From Sequoia sempervirens (lineage: Eukaryota > Streptophyta > Pinopsida > Cupressales > Cupressaceae), in assembly GCA_007258455.2 (NCBI GenBank), contig VDFB02000003.1, positions 46,441,889 to 46,505,888 of the forward strand: DNA of 64,000 nucleotides, written 5' to 3'. Position 1 is the stretch's first letter; every line of letters starts with the position of its first letter. The notes beneath the pieces were generated by a model, which had not been told where the DNA came from, did not search any database, and was given only the letters and a program-made list of their open reading frames with translations. Below, piece after piece: positions 35,290 through 48,288 of the stretch. The position numbers were made by a program, and so were the translations under genes.

Positions 35290-35643
35290 CATATCAAGGC
35301 CTGTAAACCTTTCTGGCCATTGCGATGCGTGGCACAAAGTTTCTCAAGCCTAGCCTTAGAGGCCTTGTCCTGAAACATATACTAATTCAATTTAACTATG
35401 CACAATTTAAATTTAAATATCATTTAATAAATTTGATATAATCTTATGAGAAAATTTAAATAATTGCATACTCTCCTCACTGGACTTCCTTCGTGCATCA
35501 AACTTCTCATATGCTTTTACAAGCTCTTTCCATACTTTGACGCTTACATCAATTGGCCTTCTTTTCTGCCTTAGCTTAGGAGGGATTTTTTTATCTTCTT
35601 TGTTTGGTTGCATCGAAATCTCTTTCAGTTTTGAGACATTCAT
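35290..35643 (-). pseudogene. Possible CACTA accessory protein remnant (plant Transposase_24-like)
   Basis: Minus-strand frame MNVSKLKEISMQPNKEDKKI.., with IDVSVKVWKELVKAYEKFDA and RRKSSEES near 35480. After a possible intron, FQDKASKARLEKLCATHRNG follows at 35385-35310. The layout 'VWxxLxxxxxxxxFxxxSxxxKxxR' is like the short proteins often encoded beside TNP2 in plant CACTA elements (PF03004-type). Length and similarity are too small for certainty. It is opposite in strand to the transposase at 38.7 kb. Confidence 0.35.
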
Positions 35644-37099
35644 AGATTTATCTTCTTTACAGAATAACCTGTGCCAAAATCAGTCTCCATGTCATGGATA
35701 AGTGATTTTTTCAGATGCATGGGTATCTGTGAGAATGGAAAATGTAGATGGTCTTTGAATCATTGAAGGCATGATTCCTTCAACCTATTCACAAACATTT
35801 TCCTAGCATCCGTCATTCAAACTTCCCCTGAAACCACCTCGTATTCTATCTTCGTATTGTAGCTACCAATGCAAGATTGATAACATGGTGTGGTGGAAGA
35901 AGTTTGTGTCCCAGGAGTGGCTGAGACATTGGAAGTATCTGCTCCCTGTTCCACATTCTTAGAGTTTACTATCACTGATTTCCTCCTAGATCTTTTGCTC
36001 GATCCAGGATTGGTTGGGGAATCAATTGATTTGTTTGCAATGTTTGAGGGATATTACCAGATTGTTTTTCTATGTATCTGACAAGCATTGTCTAGTCCAC
36101 ATTAACCAATTTGTTCACTGCCTCTACCCCCAATATGGAAGCCAATTCCTCTTTATCTTTGTCAGTCTCATGTCCTTATATATATATATTTTTAAATTAT
36201 ATTTCTTCTTTTAAATTTAGAAATAAAAAACTAAAAAGTCAAAGTCAAAGAAACAATGGGAAAATTTACAAATCTATAAATTGAAAATGAATTGCCTCAT
36301 TGTGGCAAGAGTCTACTGACAATGCTTCCTTCCTTTTATTGCTTGACATTTTGAGGTGACCTAGGGAAAATTATTTTTGTCCAGTTTATGGAGGCAAACG
36401 AAGTACACACTGTCAGGTATGAAAGTTTTCGTCCAGTTTGTGGTATGAATTTTTTTTTTTGGGAAAATATGTTCGCTGGGTTTGCTTAGTGTTGATAACC
36501 TAGGGAAAATATGTTCATTGGGTTTGCTTAGTGTTGATAACATTATCATGAAAAATCTTTCATAATGCAATCTCGCATGGATTTTTCATGGCATTGGTGA
36601 CTATGGCGCGACTGGGAAAAACCAAGCGGTTTCTGCATTTATTTTCAATAGTTGCTCAATAGTGATTGACCCAATTCCTAGATTTTCCAAGCAATTCACT
36701 ATTTCCTTGATACCTAGGTTAGGGAAAGAATATAGAGGCATCCTGGCTTTGTGCTATAATATTTTGAGCCAAAGCTCAAATGGGTAGGGTAAAAATTTTT
36801 GTTGGTTCCTCAAAGGTTTTACAATTTATAATGATGGGACAATTTAGAGGTTGCCTGGAAAAGTTAGGCCATGAACCAATAAATAATCACAAATTAAAAT
36901 GCAATACAAAGAGCAGTAAACAATCACAAATTCAACCAAGAAATTTTTTTTGTAACCTTACCTATAGTGTCGCAAACTAAATCGAATTTCTCAGGAGTTG
37001 CTGGTAGTGCCCTGCTCTCTTCCTTCGCACGACATTTTTCCCTTTTTTGTCATCTGATTTCTTCCTTCACGTGGGAAATTTTTAAATTTTTGATTTTGA
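35644..37099. other. Outer CACTA spacer with a short tandem repeat
   Basis: No gene identified. A 42-bp tandem duplication (GGGAAAATATGTTCGCTGGG..) lies at 36461-36544. A T-run at 36450 precedes it. Confidence 0.45.
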
Positions 37100-37239
37100 T
37101 CCATTAGTCGGTGCTTTAGTCGGTGTTAGTTAACGCAAACTTTAGCGCCGACTTTTGGCCATTAATGTAATTTGTTTGGGGCGCCTAAGGTGGCACCAAG
37201 TGCACCTAATTGGGCGCCTATCATTGCTGTATAGTGACT
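37100..37239. repeat. GGCGCC-motif cluster ending in TATAGTG (possible third CACTA end)
   Basis: Contains TTTAGCGCCGACTTTTGGCC, GGGGCGCCTAAGG, GGCACC and GGGCGCCTATC, then GCTGTATAGTG. It resembles the left subterminal zone of the outer CACTA (10087-10323) and ends with a CACTA-type terminus (inverse CACTATACAGC). No matching left end or 3-bp duplication was found for it. Confidence 0.4.
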
Positions 37240-37305
37240 ATTTTCATTGTTTTGTATCACAGGATCCAGAGTGTTGGAAATAATTACAACTCCTGCCTTG
37301 TTTTT

Positions 37306-37609
37306 GTGACCACCACTGTCTCGTGGCTCCTTCATCAGCTCGGTGTGGTAGAGTAGTTTTTACCACAGTCCTGCAAGGTGCTTCATCCTTCTCGACGGTA
37401 GTGTCGTGAAAGATTTTGTGGCGGCATGTGAGTCTTCCTTCTGTTCCTGGCAATGTTGTGGTGACTCCCGCAAGTCTTCTACCATTGGCGTGTGGTAGTG
37501 CAGTGACCACCACTATCTCGCCGCTCCTTCATCAGCTCGGTGCGGTAGAGTGGTTTTTACTATAGTCCCACAAGTTGCTTCTTCCTTCTTAGCGGTAGTG
37601 CGGTGAAAG
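37306..37609. repeat. 197-bp-period tandem duplication (module R relative, inverted)
   Basis: GTGACCACCACTGTCTCG.. at 37306 recurs at 37503 (GTGACCACCACTATCTCG..). The copies share about 105 bp ending CGGTAGTG(C/T)CG(G/T)TGAAAG. Read in reverse complement (TCACCGCACTACCGC..CTCTACCGCACCGAG) it resembles module R at 48287 and 52463. Confidence 0.75.
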
Positions 37610-38654
37610 CTTCTATGGCAACATTTTTATTCACAGAGGAGCCCATGGAGAGAGGATGTGGATGACGTAGAAATACTAAATCACTGAGAGGAAAGTGGGT
37701 AGAAATAGATGAGACAATGGAATCTACAAATACAATAGAGGTAAGAAGAGAAAGCAACCTCAACCAAAGGAGGAAGGTGTTTATGAATTCACAAATCTAC
37801 AACATAGAGAAGATATCAATATGTCAAATATATGACTAAAGTGAGGTTTTGTGTCAGATAGCATACTCATTGAAACGATATAATTGGTGTACTAAACACT
37901 ATTTACTATGTTGTGTATTATAGGGGCGAGACAAGGCCATGGAAACAAATCATGTCATATCAAATTAGGTACTCAAATTTTGACTTAACTTAGGAAAAAA
38001 TGATCTGATGCAATTTTGTGATACGTTCATCTTTTTTCACAATATTATTGAAATTTATACAATAATCAATCTGGAGAATGTCGCATTGTTGATTATTTTA
38101 GATGGAGATTGGAGCAATGCAAGAAGCCTAAGCGCCCAACTAGCAAAAAGAAGAAGATATGTATGTACATGGACCAAAATTGTTAAATCGAGATGAAAAT
38201 AGGTGAGAGGATATGACAATGTATATTGTAGAAACAACAAATGATTGCACTGAAGAACAGGTAGGTCAGGACTATAGTACATGGGATGAATACTTTGAGA
38301 AAATTGTTGTTTGTGGATGTTCTGTATGTTGTGGAAAGAAACAATTCAAATGTGATTGCACATATATGATGAGCTTCCTACGGGTCGTATGCTCCTACAA
38401 TCGACAAACCAAAGAATAATAAATGAGTGTGGACTAATGTTTTATAAACTATGTTGTCAAAATTGTGTTTTATTTAAATTATTGTATAAAAAAGGTAGTC
38501 TATAAAATAATGTTCCATTATTCAATTGATGTATATATGTTCATACAATTTATATTTATATTTTTTAAGCGATATTTGATTATATTTATTTGAAATTGAT
38601 ACATTTATGATTTATCCAATTGTTGCCAAACATTAAATAATGCTTGCGTTTGTT
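37610..38654. other. Upstream region of the CACTA transposase
   Basis: Mostly non-coding. The frame 38213-38419 is Cys-rich (CGCSVCCGKKQFKCDC) and may be a degenerate 5' exon of the transposase gene, but it has no match I can name. It should contain the transposase promoter. Confidence 0.35.
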
Positions 38655-41600
38655 GATAGGTAGAAGATTTTGATGAAACACATTATACTAATACCCAAGA
38701 TCCAACTGGGTTATTAAGATTTGGATGGGGTGATCCAAGCCATCCTTTAAACCATACCAGGGTGAGAAGAGCAAGATTGAAGAGAACACTACCATCTGAG
38801 AAATTTGAAGAGCTAATGAGAGTCACATACATTGATGACATGCCACCTAGCCTCAATGAGGATGATCATGATAGTGAAAATGCAGTGCATGAAGAAGGAT
38901 TGAATGAAATTCTTACAGGTTTCTTTGGGGATGGAAACAATGATGACAATAATGATGATATGGTTGACAGTAACGATGATAGTAGGCGTAATTACCACCA
39001 ACGTAATTTTGATGATAATGACATCAAAGACTCCATCAAGCAAGCAATGAAGAAACCTATGTTCAAATCGGGTGTAAGTAGAACCTCAAAACTGGCATGC
39101 ACATTAATATTATTAGAAATCAAGTCACTATTTGGTTGGTCAGACAAAGGATTCACTACCCTACTAAAGTGAGTTGAAATATATTTCTTACTTTGCATTG
39201 TCAATTGGTGCATATAATTAAAACATTCAATTGATTTAATCTCTATATGGAATATGTTCACTGCAATGTTATCCAATTACCACCCGCAATCTTACAGTAC
39301 TAGAAACTACATATTCCCTTAAAGAATGTGCCATCAACTTCATGTGTAGAGAGGTTACTATTGTTGCTGAGTTGGGGATTGTTATAAGAAAATTCATTCA
39401 TGTAAAAATGATTGCATTTTATATAGAGATGAATATCAAAACAAGGTAGAATTCCTTGTATGCAAAGAGAAGAGATATCGTATAGATGTACAAGGTCCTA
39501 CAGTTCCAAAGAAGGTTTTACGTCACATGCCAATTATACCTAGACTTCAATGAATGTTTTGTTGCAATTCACTAGCACAATTGATGTACTGACATGCAAA
39601 GAACAGGAGTAAAGATGGATTCATGTGAATTTCGGCCGACTCCAAAGCAATGAAACATAGAGCAAAAATGAACAACAAAATTCAAAGATGAACCCTATAG
39701 TATTAGGTTTGGTCTTGCAATTGATGGAGTGTGCCCATTCTCTTTCCTGATCTCAAATTATAGTGTTTGGCCAGTCAGATTGATAGTATACAATATTCCC
39801 CCATGGATGAGTGTTAGAAAGGAGAACCTTATGCTATCTCTCATTGTTCCAGGAAAACATCAAGTTAAAAACATGGATGTTTATCTTGCGCCTTTTATTG
39901 ATGAGATGCAACTGCTATGGAAAGGCATAAAAATTTATGACATATCACGTCCTCCATCAAATAGGTCCTTCATGTTGTATGGTGTGCTATGTTGGACTAT
40001 TCATGATTTCCTAGGACTTGGTGTTTGTTCTAGTAAGATAAAATATTTACGTATTTACACTCATAATTTATTTTCATCCCAACTTTCATACTTAGTTTTA
40101 TACTATTTTTTTATCTTATTAACATTACTTATTGAATTGCAGGGCATCAAACAAAGGGGATATTTGCATGTCCAAGATGTACAGAACAATTTCAAGTGTG
40201 GTATTCTAAAGATCTACATAAATTTATTTACGCAAACACCAGGGTTTTTCTACCACTAGATCATAGGTTTAGAAATCGCTTGAAGAATCAATTTGATGGA
40301 AAAGTTGAAAATAGAGGCCCTCCCATGATTATGGGTCCAGGTGATTGGCATAAGAAGTATGAAGATGTTGAATTGAAAGCTTGGGAGGATTTTTTTGATT
40401 GGGGTGATTCAATTGAAGAACCATAACAAGTTGTAGTTAATATGCCAGAAGGAATGAAAAGGAAATCCATATTTTATGAGCTCCCTTACTTGAAGGATCT
40501 ATTAATATCTCACCTATTAGATCATATGCACATCTTCAAAAATGTCCCAAATTCTATATTTTGACATATATCAGGCAAAGAGAAGGACACCTTGTCTTCG
40601 AGGAGAGATACTTCTCTTTCGTGTACCAAATTTGATAGAAAACATTTGTGGCCAAACAGGGAAAATGAAAAATATGCAAAAGCTCCATGGATTTTGAAAA
40701 AAAAAAGAGCTAGACCAACTAAAAAATGTCATCCGTTCAATAAGGACGCCTACTAGCTATGGGTCATCATTGGCTAAAGCTTTTACCGTTGATGGACATA
40801 TCACAAGATTTAAAACACATGATTTTCATAATTTAATGAAGGTATTACATATCAACATTTAACATTTACTGGTAACATTGATTAAACACTAAATTTATTT
40901 TGATATTTTGTTGTGTGAGAAAAAATTACTAATGACCTTTTCATAAATGTGTTTGATAGCATATCATGCCATTGGCAATTAGGGGGGATTCTTGTCTTAC
41001 AGTTGACTTAAGGAATACCATAAGTCGATTGTCAAAATTTACAAGGTATGTGGTTATATGAAATGTTCATGTGTGAGAGACATAGAGATATTATATTGCA
41101 TTTTAATTTATGACTAAAGGTTCATACTAATTTACTATTCTTATATTAGGTGGGTGACCTCCAAGGAGATCCATGAATCTGAAGTCCCAAAGTGGAAGAA
41201 GGAAATTGCAAAAATTGTATGTGTATTTGAGAAAGAGCTCCCTACAAGTTTCATGGACCTACAAGTCCATTTACTTATACACCTAGTTGATGACATTGAA
41301 TTGGTGGGTGTCGTATCAACGAGGCAGATGTTTTTCTTTGAGAGGTATATGAAAAATCTTAAAAGATATGTCCGAAAAAAGGCACATCCAAAGGGTTGCA
41401 TGGCTAAAGGGTATGTATTGAATGAAGCATTTTTCTTCCTGTGTGAATTCCTTGGTAAGGATTTTAAAGATGGTCCATGTGTCTCGGATGGAGAACAAGC
41501 ATCAAATATTATTGATGGAGAAAAAACAAAATCTAATGGTGTTGAAGTAGAAATTAGTAAGTAAATTCACGATCAATGTGGTTGTTTTTCTTGCAATCAT

Positions 41601-43018
41601 TAATTTACTCTATAATTTATTTGTCAAATTAACATCATGACATTTGGAGTTTGAAATAAACATGTTGACATGTAATAGGTGTAGACGAAATTTCTATACT
41701 CGACAAGTTCATTCTGTGCCACATGGACTTTATGAACAAATGGATTGATTTGTATGATAAAAAGAGAGAAGTGTTAGAAGCAAGGAGACAGATTAAGAGA
41801 TTGAACCCAAGGAATACTCCACTTCCCACTCATCTACTTGTGGAATGGGGTAAAGATTGCACACTAGAATGGGTTACTAAACAAATTCAAAATCAAATAG
41901 AAGATGCATGTACAAATTCAAACATAACAGAAGATGAAATCAACATGTCTAGAGGATGTGAAAGAAAGGTACAGTTAGAATTTTACAAAATGTTGTTTCC
42001 TTATAGTTTTGATAGTATTAACTATTTTAATATTCGTCATTATATTTGTTTTCACTAAAATAAATGGTCTTTCACAGGCGAGGAAATACCTAGCAATATG
42101 GGCATATGGTCGACATTATCGTGTAGAAAGTGTAGACGTAAAGAGATGATCCTTCAATTGTGGCATCATGGTTGACTTCAAGAAATCTAGTCGATCAAGC
42201 TCAAAAGATAAGAATATAATTGAAGGGAATCTACAATATGTTGGGAAACTACAAGAAATTATTGAGTTGGATTACTACTCTTTTAAATGTTGTATTTTTA
42301 AGTGTAGATGGTATGAAGCATTTGAGAGGACACGAAGACATGATACCCATAGTGGATTGTTTTCTATAGATTCCTCATCGTTCCTACCGGAGGATAAGGA
42401 GCCTTATGTTCTACCAATTCATTGTGAGTAGGTATTTCCTTAACTCAAACAAGAAGTAGTAGTGATCATTAATCTATTAATTCATAGCTTATTACGAATA
42501 TATACATGTGTTTATTAATCAATAAAATTGTTATAACATATGTCTAATATATGTATGTCATTTTTGTGCAAGTATTTTTCTATGAAGATATTTTGGACCC
42601 GAATGGATATTTTTCATACATTATGATCCAAGATTAAGGCATGTATTTGATGATGCATTAGTGGATACTGAGCAAAACAATGATGGCCAACAAAATGAGA
42701 GAGAGGGATTAGAGAACATAAAAGAAATTGACATCCACGATGATGTTGAAGATGGTTATGTTTAGGCACAAGAAGACAAAAATCTAGAGTTAGATGATGT
42801 TATGGAAGAAAAAAAATGGATGGTATAGAAAATGATGATCCAAATACATCTGGTAACAATATAGATGGTCTACAGTCAAATTTAAATGATGATGAATATG
42901 ACGCAAGTCAAGATGAGGATGATGCTAATATTAAATACTTGAAAGAACATATGAACATTGACAATGATACACTAGATGACATTGTAGCAGACAATAATGT
43001 TAAAGACCAAGACTTCTA
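38655..43018 (+). pseudogene. CACTA transposase (TNP2-like), degraded, multi-exon
   Basis: TNP2-type transposases cut CACTA elements at their ends. Pieces in order: 38655-39172 (DPTGLLRFGWGDPSHPLN, acidic stretch, SKLACTLILLEIKSLFGWSD); 39400-39560 (CKNDCILYRDEYQNK, HMPIIPRLQ); 39620-40025 (SVWPVRLIVYNIPPWMSVRK, LMLSLIVPG, MDVYLAPFIDEMQLLWKGI, LCWTIHDF); 40143-40425 (GIFACPRC in one frame, DHRFRNRL, PGDWHKKYEDVELKAWEDFF); 40570-41046; 41154-41564 DUF4218 (FFERYMKNLKRYVRKKAHP, KGYVLNEAFFFL); 41690-42058; 42078-42431 DUF4216 (YVGKLQEIIELDYYSFKCCI, FKCRWYEAF); 42571-43018 acidic tail. Introns appear at 40030, 41047 and 42058. Stops and frameshifts in several exons show it is dead. It sits in the outer CACTA and is presumed its own transposase. 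Confidence 0.9.
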
Positions 43019-43100
43019 AATTTTCAGAATTATTTGCAATCCATGTTAAAAAAAGGATGATTCTTATGGCCTAAACTTTGAAATGCTTCAGTAATATTAT
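43010..43100 (+). repeat. Transposase 3' end sequence, copy 1 of a direct repeat
   Basis: AGACTTCTAAATTTTCAG.. to ..AGTAATATTAT. A second copy begins at 44044, is split after CAATC at 44075 by the X element, and resumes at 49081-49144. It is the reference that proves the X element is an insertion. Confidence 0.85.
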
Positions 43101-44043
43101 GTTGCACTTGGACAATTGAAAACCTATTTTATTTTCCTAGCAAGTTTTTTTTATTTTCCATTATAATTCTAGACCAAACAAAATTTGTGGGGATGGCCTT
43201 TCACACCAATCTTAATTTGTATGAAGTTCACGATCCTATTGTCAAGCAATAAATTCCTTTTGTAGATAGGAAATGTAAAGGATTCATTTAAGAAAATATA
43301 AGTAGTCTCTTTCTGAGGGTAATCCACATGCAAAAAGTAAAAAGCACATAAAAAACAATTGTACAGTAGAAAATCAAATTCAATCAGTTATGTCTTATTT
43401 CGATTGCACACTTATCTGAAAGACATAGGGTATTCACTATACATTTCCCTTGACAAAGAAAACATGTGATTTCATTTATTTTTACTGTATATCTCAGAAG
43501 TGAAATTGTTGTTACATAATGATGCACTGAGAAAATAATATATACAAAAAATGCAAAGAAAATGTTTAAAATTTAACATGCAACCTTAATGTGTTGTGTT
43601 GAAAGGAATCAAGATTAACTGGGACAAGAAATAAAAATAAAAATTTGATGATTGTACATAAAAGTGAACAGGATATGAAAAGTGTGGACAATGATGGTGC
43701 TGAAATTGAAAACCCTGATTCTAATGACATTATTGTTTTATGTCATTAGAGATAAAGAGCACATACAATTTTATATACATAGAAAATGAAGATTTGAAAC
43801 TAGTAAAATGAAAATGTAAACACTGTAAGATTTTTCCTTAAAAAATTATTCACATACTCACTTACAAAAAAGGGTGAAGAATTTTATATTCAAACTCTAT
43901 TTTCTTTAATAGACATAACATTAAAATAATATTTACAAGTACAAGAATATATACACTGTTTCATAGAAAATAAGGAATGTTTCATAGAATATACAAGTAC
44001 AAGAATATATACATTGTTTCATAGAATATATACACGGTTTCAT
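43101..44043. other. AT-rich spacer, transposase 3' flank
   Basis: No gene. Near 43930-44043 an irregular repeat of TTTCATAGAATATA.. and ACAAGAATATATACA precedes the second copy of the transposase 3' end. Confidence 0.45.
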
Positions 44044-44075
44044 AGACTTCTAAATTTTCAGAGTTATTTGCAATC

Positions 44076-44803
44076 TGTTGGGTCTCAAAAATACAAGTTT
44101 TTAGACCATAAGAGGGTGCCAATCTCTAAGAGGACTTTAATCCTTAATATGAACCAATTAAATTAAATTATTTGAAAGGACTTTAATTCACACCTAACCA
44201 GAAACCAATCAAAGCATCCACACAATAACAACAAATGTGCCCTGATAAATCTTGCAAATTTAAACAACTTGAAAAGACCACTTTGGAGACAACAAAGCAA
44301 TAAATAAGCATGAAAATCAACATAGAAATTGAACATTGAAAATTGATTACGAGTTATAATGTATCTACTCCATTATATTGCTCAAAATATAAACATACAT
44401 AACATGAGTTCTTTTGATATGAATAAATGGATGAGATGGTCTAGTATCTATTCTAATAGATTGAAATGATGATGATATGATGATCAAAATTGGACCTTGG
44501 TTTTCCTATTTGTACGGGAAGCAACAAGCTTCAGGTCCATTGACAAAAGTTACATCGTTTCTTAACTAAAGCATAATTAACATAACATAGAAACTTAAAA
44601 AGAGTTTATTGTTGGATGCACCACAGTCTGTTAATCATCAAAAAGCACTCGTGAACACCTAAGATTTGTTCAAGGCTCAAGCACCATGTTAATGTGTCCA
44701 CAACAACCAAACTCTGACTACCTCCTTATACAACTCGTGCAAGGAACAAATTAACCTTTGACATGTGATCAATGTATTTCTCCTAGGCATAAGTGTTTGC
44801 ATT
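44076..44803. other. Non-coding left end of X element copy B (3' side)
   Basis: AT-rich, partly similar to 2690-3090 next to X copy A (CACAATAACAACAAATGTG and, further on, a CAAGCT..AGTTACAT stretch). An LTR would be expected here, but no match to 48300-49080 was visible. Confidence 0.5.
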
Positions 44804-47800
44804 CTATAGAGTGTCTGTCATTGCATTCTCCAATCCAACAATCCTCTTGAGCTGCTTATGCATTTTCTTGAGTACCTCATCCTCATCATTGATGTCATCA
44901 AGGATGCCTGGTAAATATTTTGATATCTCATTTTTCCAAGTTTTCTGATCCTTCAAATATGTTTCTTCAAAGAAATCTAGCATGGCCATACATACTTGCT
45001 GGCTGAAGTCTTTTAATTCCCGTGTCAAGATATTCTAGAAGTTTTCATGTGTATTCATGAGGCTCTAACATTCTTGGAGAAAAGCATTATTATCTCCATC
45101 TTTTCCCTTGATATGGGATTCTATTTCCTTCATCCCATCAAGCAGTCTTCCATGCTCCACAAGGGCCTTGTATGTTCTACTATGAGCATGCTAGACACCA
45201 TCTGCATGTTGGAACATATCTTTGAATTTCATATAACTTATCCGTGATGCTAATTCAAAAGTAGTAGCCTTCAATTTTCTTTTTAGTTCTTCTTGTTCCT
45301 TTTGAGCCTTTTCAAATTTATTCTTCCATTGAGGAGTCTCAGACATGGCCTCTAACACTTTTCTTTCATGTTCAATTAAAGGAGAGTAAAGCCTTGGAGA
45401 AGCAGGTAGCCTATCTTTGTAGTTGGTTAATTTTTGTTTCAACCTGTCATTTTCCTCTATCATCCACTGGTTATCTCTTACTAGCTTTTGGATATGGGAT
45501 TTGGTGAATTTGGCTACATTCACATTCAAGTCAGTAGTCTCCAAGGGATCAGTCTCTCCTACTCTTTGCACCAGGAGATGTCCAAAAATCTGATCATGGT
45601 CAATGAGAGAAGGCTTCTTGCCTAGGGGGTAAAGAGCCCAAATTTGCAAAGTGGTATTATCAGGATTGTACCCTGACCCTGTATAGACCCTGTCACTTGC
45701 TTCATTCATTATTTGCAAAGTTTTATTCTTTCTCTTCAAAAAGTTGTCAAACACAATGACTGAACTAATATCCCACCTAGGAAGGAGCAAACTCCAGCTT
45801 GCAATAATGCTCTTCCTCTCTTAGCAATCATGTTTCTCATTTCCCTATCAAATTCATGTTGTGACTCTTTCAAGGCATAAGCCTCTTTCTCAGGGTCAAT
45901 TTCCTTTAATCTTTCTCTTATTAGTCTTCCTTTATACTCATATATAAAGGACTTAAATTCAGGGGTCTGCACAAAAGTATCATCTGCAACAAATTCTTGA
46001 CTTGCACAATGCCTCACATCATCTGATAGCTCATCAGAGGCTTCAAGGGTGATCACACTTCTTTCCAATGGCATCTCATATTGGGGTATAATAGGAGCAT
46101 TAAAATGTGAGACTTTTTCTTCCTCCTTAGTGTTATCTTCTTCCATGGATGGGGAACCAATTGAAAATATCACTTCAGGAGTAGGCTAAGGTGATAAGTG
46201 ATCTAGTGGTGTGATATTCTCTACTTGCCTCCTAGGAATGATGCCCCTTCCTCTTTCAAATTCCACAAGTGGAACATCTCTTATTAGTTTTTCTTCATGG
46301 AGGAATAACTATTCAATTCTTTCCATGGGATCATGTACCTCAGGGAAAGCCCCTACGTAGCCTAGGTTATTATTCACCTTCCAAGCCTCAACCATCATAA
46401 CCCTACTGTAGGAATTCATTCTCTTCATGTTTTTTTTTTCTTCACAATTTATGATGACATCTTCTAAAAGGAAACTATGCTCATACCCTTTCAATTTCTA
46501 AAAATTTTAAGCATCACAAATGAAGTGTTCAAGATCAAACTTTTCCCTTTTGTTGCCAACCGGAAAGCCATAATAATCCAGTTTACCACTAATCAGGTCA
46601 TAGCCTGAATCAGAGATAATAGTGAAATCACCAAAGCATAAAGTGGAAGGAATGAAAGTATGCCTCCCATAGCTCTTTAAATGCATGAAAGCTGAAAATG
46701 ACAATTGCCTTATGATCTCTAAATAAGCAACTCTGTTTGGCACAGTCTTAGGCAGAAAATAAGGTGCAACTTCAAATCAATAAACCTTGATAACAATACA
46801 ATTCCAAAACATGTACCAATCACCCCAATTATGATTTATCCCTACTTCATGACCCATAGCTTTTGGTTGGAGAAATCTTAAGATCTTTGGAGAGAGGTTG
46901 TAGTCACATTTGTGGCCTAACATAATGTATAGTGGTTTGACAAAATATTCCTCAAAATATAGGTAGTGGGAACTCCAACACCTGTTATCCCACACAGATG
47001 TCCACATTTGTACAGGCCTTGAATTTCCATCATTATCTAAGTCTTTTATTCTTAATTCCTCACCCCATATCCCCATCACCTGCCCTTCATATAATATCAT
47101 GTGCATGAAAAGAGAATAGTGCTTGAAATTAATGGCTTCACTATTATTCTTGATGATATTGAGGGCATTATTGATGGCATTCGATAAATACTCTGCATAA
47201 TCATAGGGTCAGGCATTATGGCTCTGGATGTCTGTGGCTAAAACCATGGGAGCAATTGTCATGTTCTCGGGAACATCAATTTCCAGTACTTGACCAATTG
47301 AGTAATAAGTGTATTGAAAGTATTCTTCAAACAAAGCCAAAGAGAATGGGGGCTTATCTTCACTAGATAACCTCATAGTTTGGTTACCCACACCTTTAAC
47401 CCTATGTAGAGGCAATTCCCACTTCTTGTGAATTATGTCCATGGTGCGATATTCCTCCAACAATTCTCTAATTTATAATTTTGTTTTCAGGGAAGTGTCT
47501 AGCTGAAATATCATGGAAATATAATATGGCTTTATGACCATGAACTGTGACCCATTAGGAAAATGAATTTCTCTCATCTTCGGATTGTAATTCTTTGCCA
47601 ACACCTTGATTAACTCTACGTTCACAAAGACGTTGGGTACTACAAGTTTACCCAAATTCAAATTCCACAGGTTTGACACTGGGCTATGTCAGAATTTCTT
47701 CCTATAATGATAAATAAAGAGGTCGTAACCCCTACACAGAGTCCATACATCTCCTAGATTTTTCTGTTTATCTTCTAATGTCACACACAATGGGTTAAGC

Positions 47801-48288
47801 TATGCTATTCTTCTATATTTTGGCCCAAACCCAGGATGTTGATTGATTAAGTCTTGATTCAATTTCCTAGCTTCAATTTTCTATCTTTTTACTTTCTATT
47901 TGCCTAGGGTTTTTTCCATCTCAAACCTACTCATGCAATGCTTTCATCTACTTACTAAGAAAATACTTTGAGCTGAGTCTAGACCACTTACTTGGATAAA
48001 TTCTACAAATTTCCACCTGCCTACCGCCATCCAACTTGGTTCTCCAAATCCTTCAATTATAATTCACAGTGATTTCAACTTCTTTGAAGTCGTATTTATC
48101 AAATTTCAGGACACTTCATCCAACCCTGGTTCATAAATGGCACTCATGCCACCTTTATGATCAAATTCTTCATTGATAGCGATAGTCTCATCGATATTTT
48201 TGTTAGTCACATCAATCAGACTAATCATCATTTCATAATTGTCGAAGAGACTTTTAATTAAAATGCCTGTTGTTTCTTTGATATGCAT
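44804..48288 (-). pseudogene. Family X protein, copy B (unknown, coiled coil)
   Basis: Unknown protein of roughly 1,100 codons, read as consecutive frames with few interruptions: 48288-48106 (MHIKETTGILIKSLFDNYEM); 47950-47700 broken; 47679-47473 (LGKLVVPNVFVNVELIKVL, NYNPKMREIHFPNGSQFM); 47463-47209 (PPFSLALFEEYFQYTYYSIG); 47106-46777 (EEYFVKPLYIMLGH, INHNWGDWYMFWNCIVIKVY); 46743-46309; 46173-45736 and 45790-45191. The last has PLGKKPSLIDHDQIFGHLLV and then a long coiled coil (IQKLVRDNQWMIEENDRLKQ; EKAQKEQEELKRKLKATTFE). The tail is 45028-44804 (DINDEDEVLKKMHKQLKRIV). The same block order is found in copy A, so it is a real protein family. No catalytic motif, signal peptide or membrane segment is visible. 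The family's role is unknown. Confidence 0.65.

Noticed and set aside
10055..37239. Outer CACTA ending at TAGTG 37239 instead of 52944
   Set aside because: The flanking bases there (ACT) do not match TGA at the left end, whereas 52944 gives a TGA duplication and restores the gypsy RT frame.
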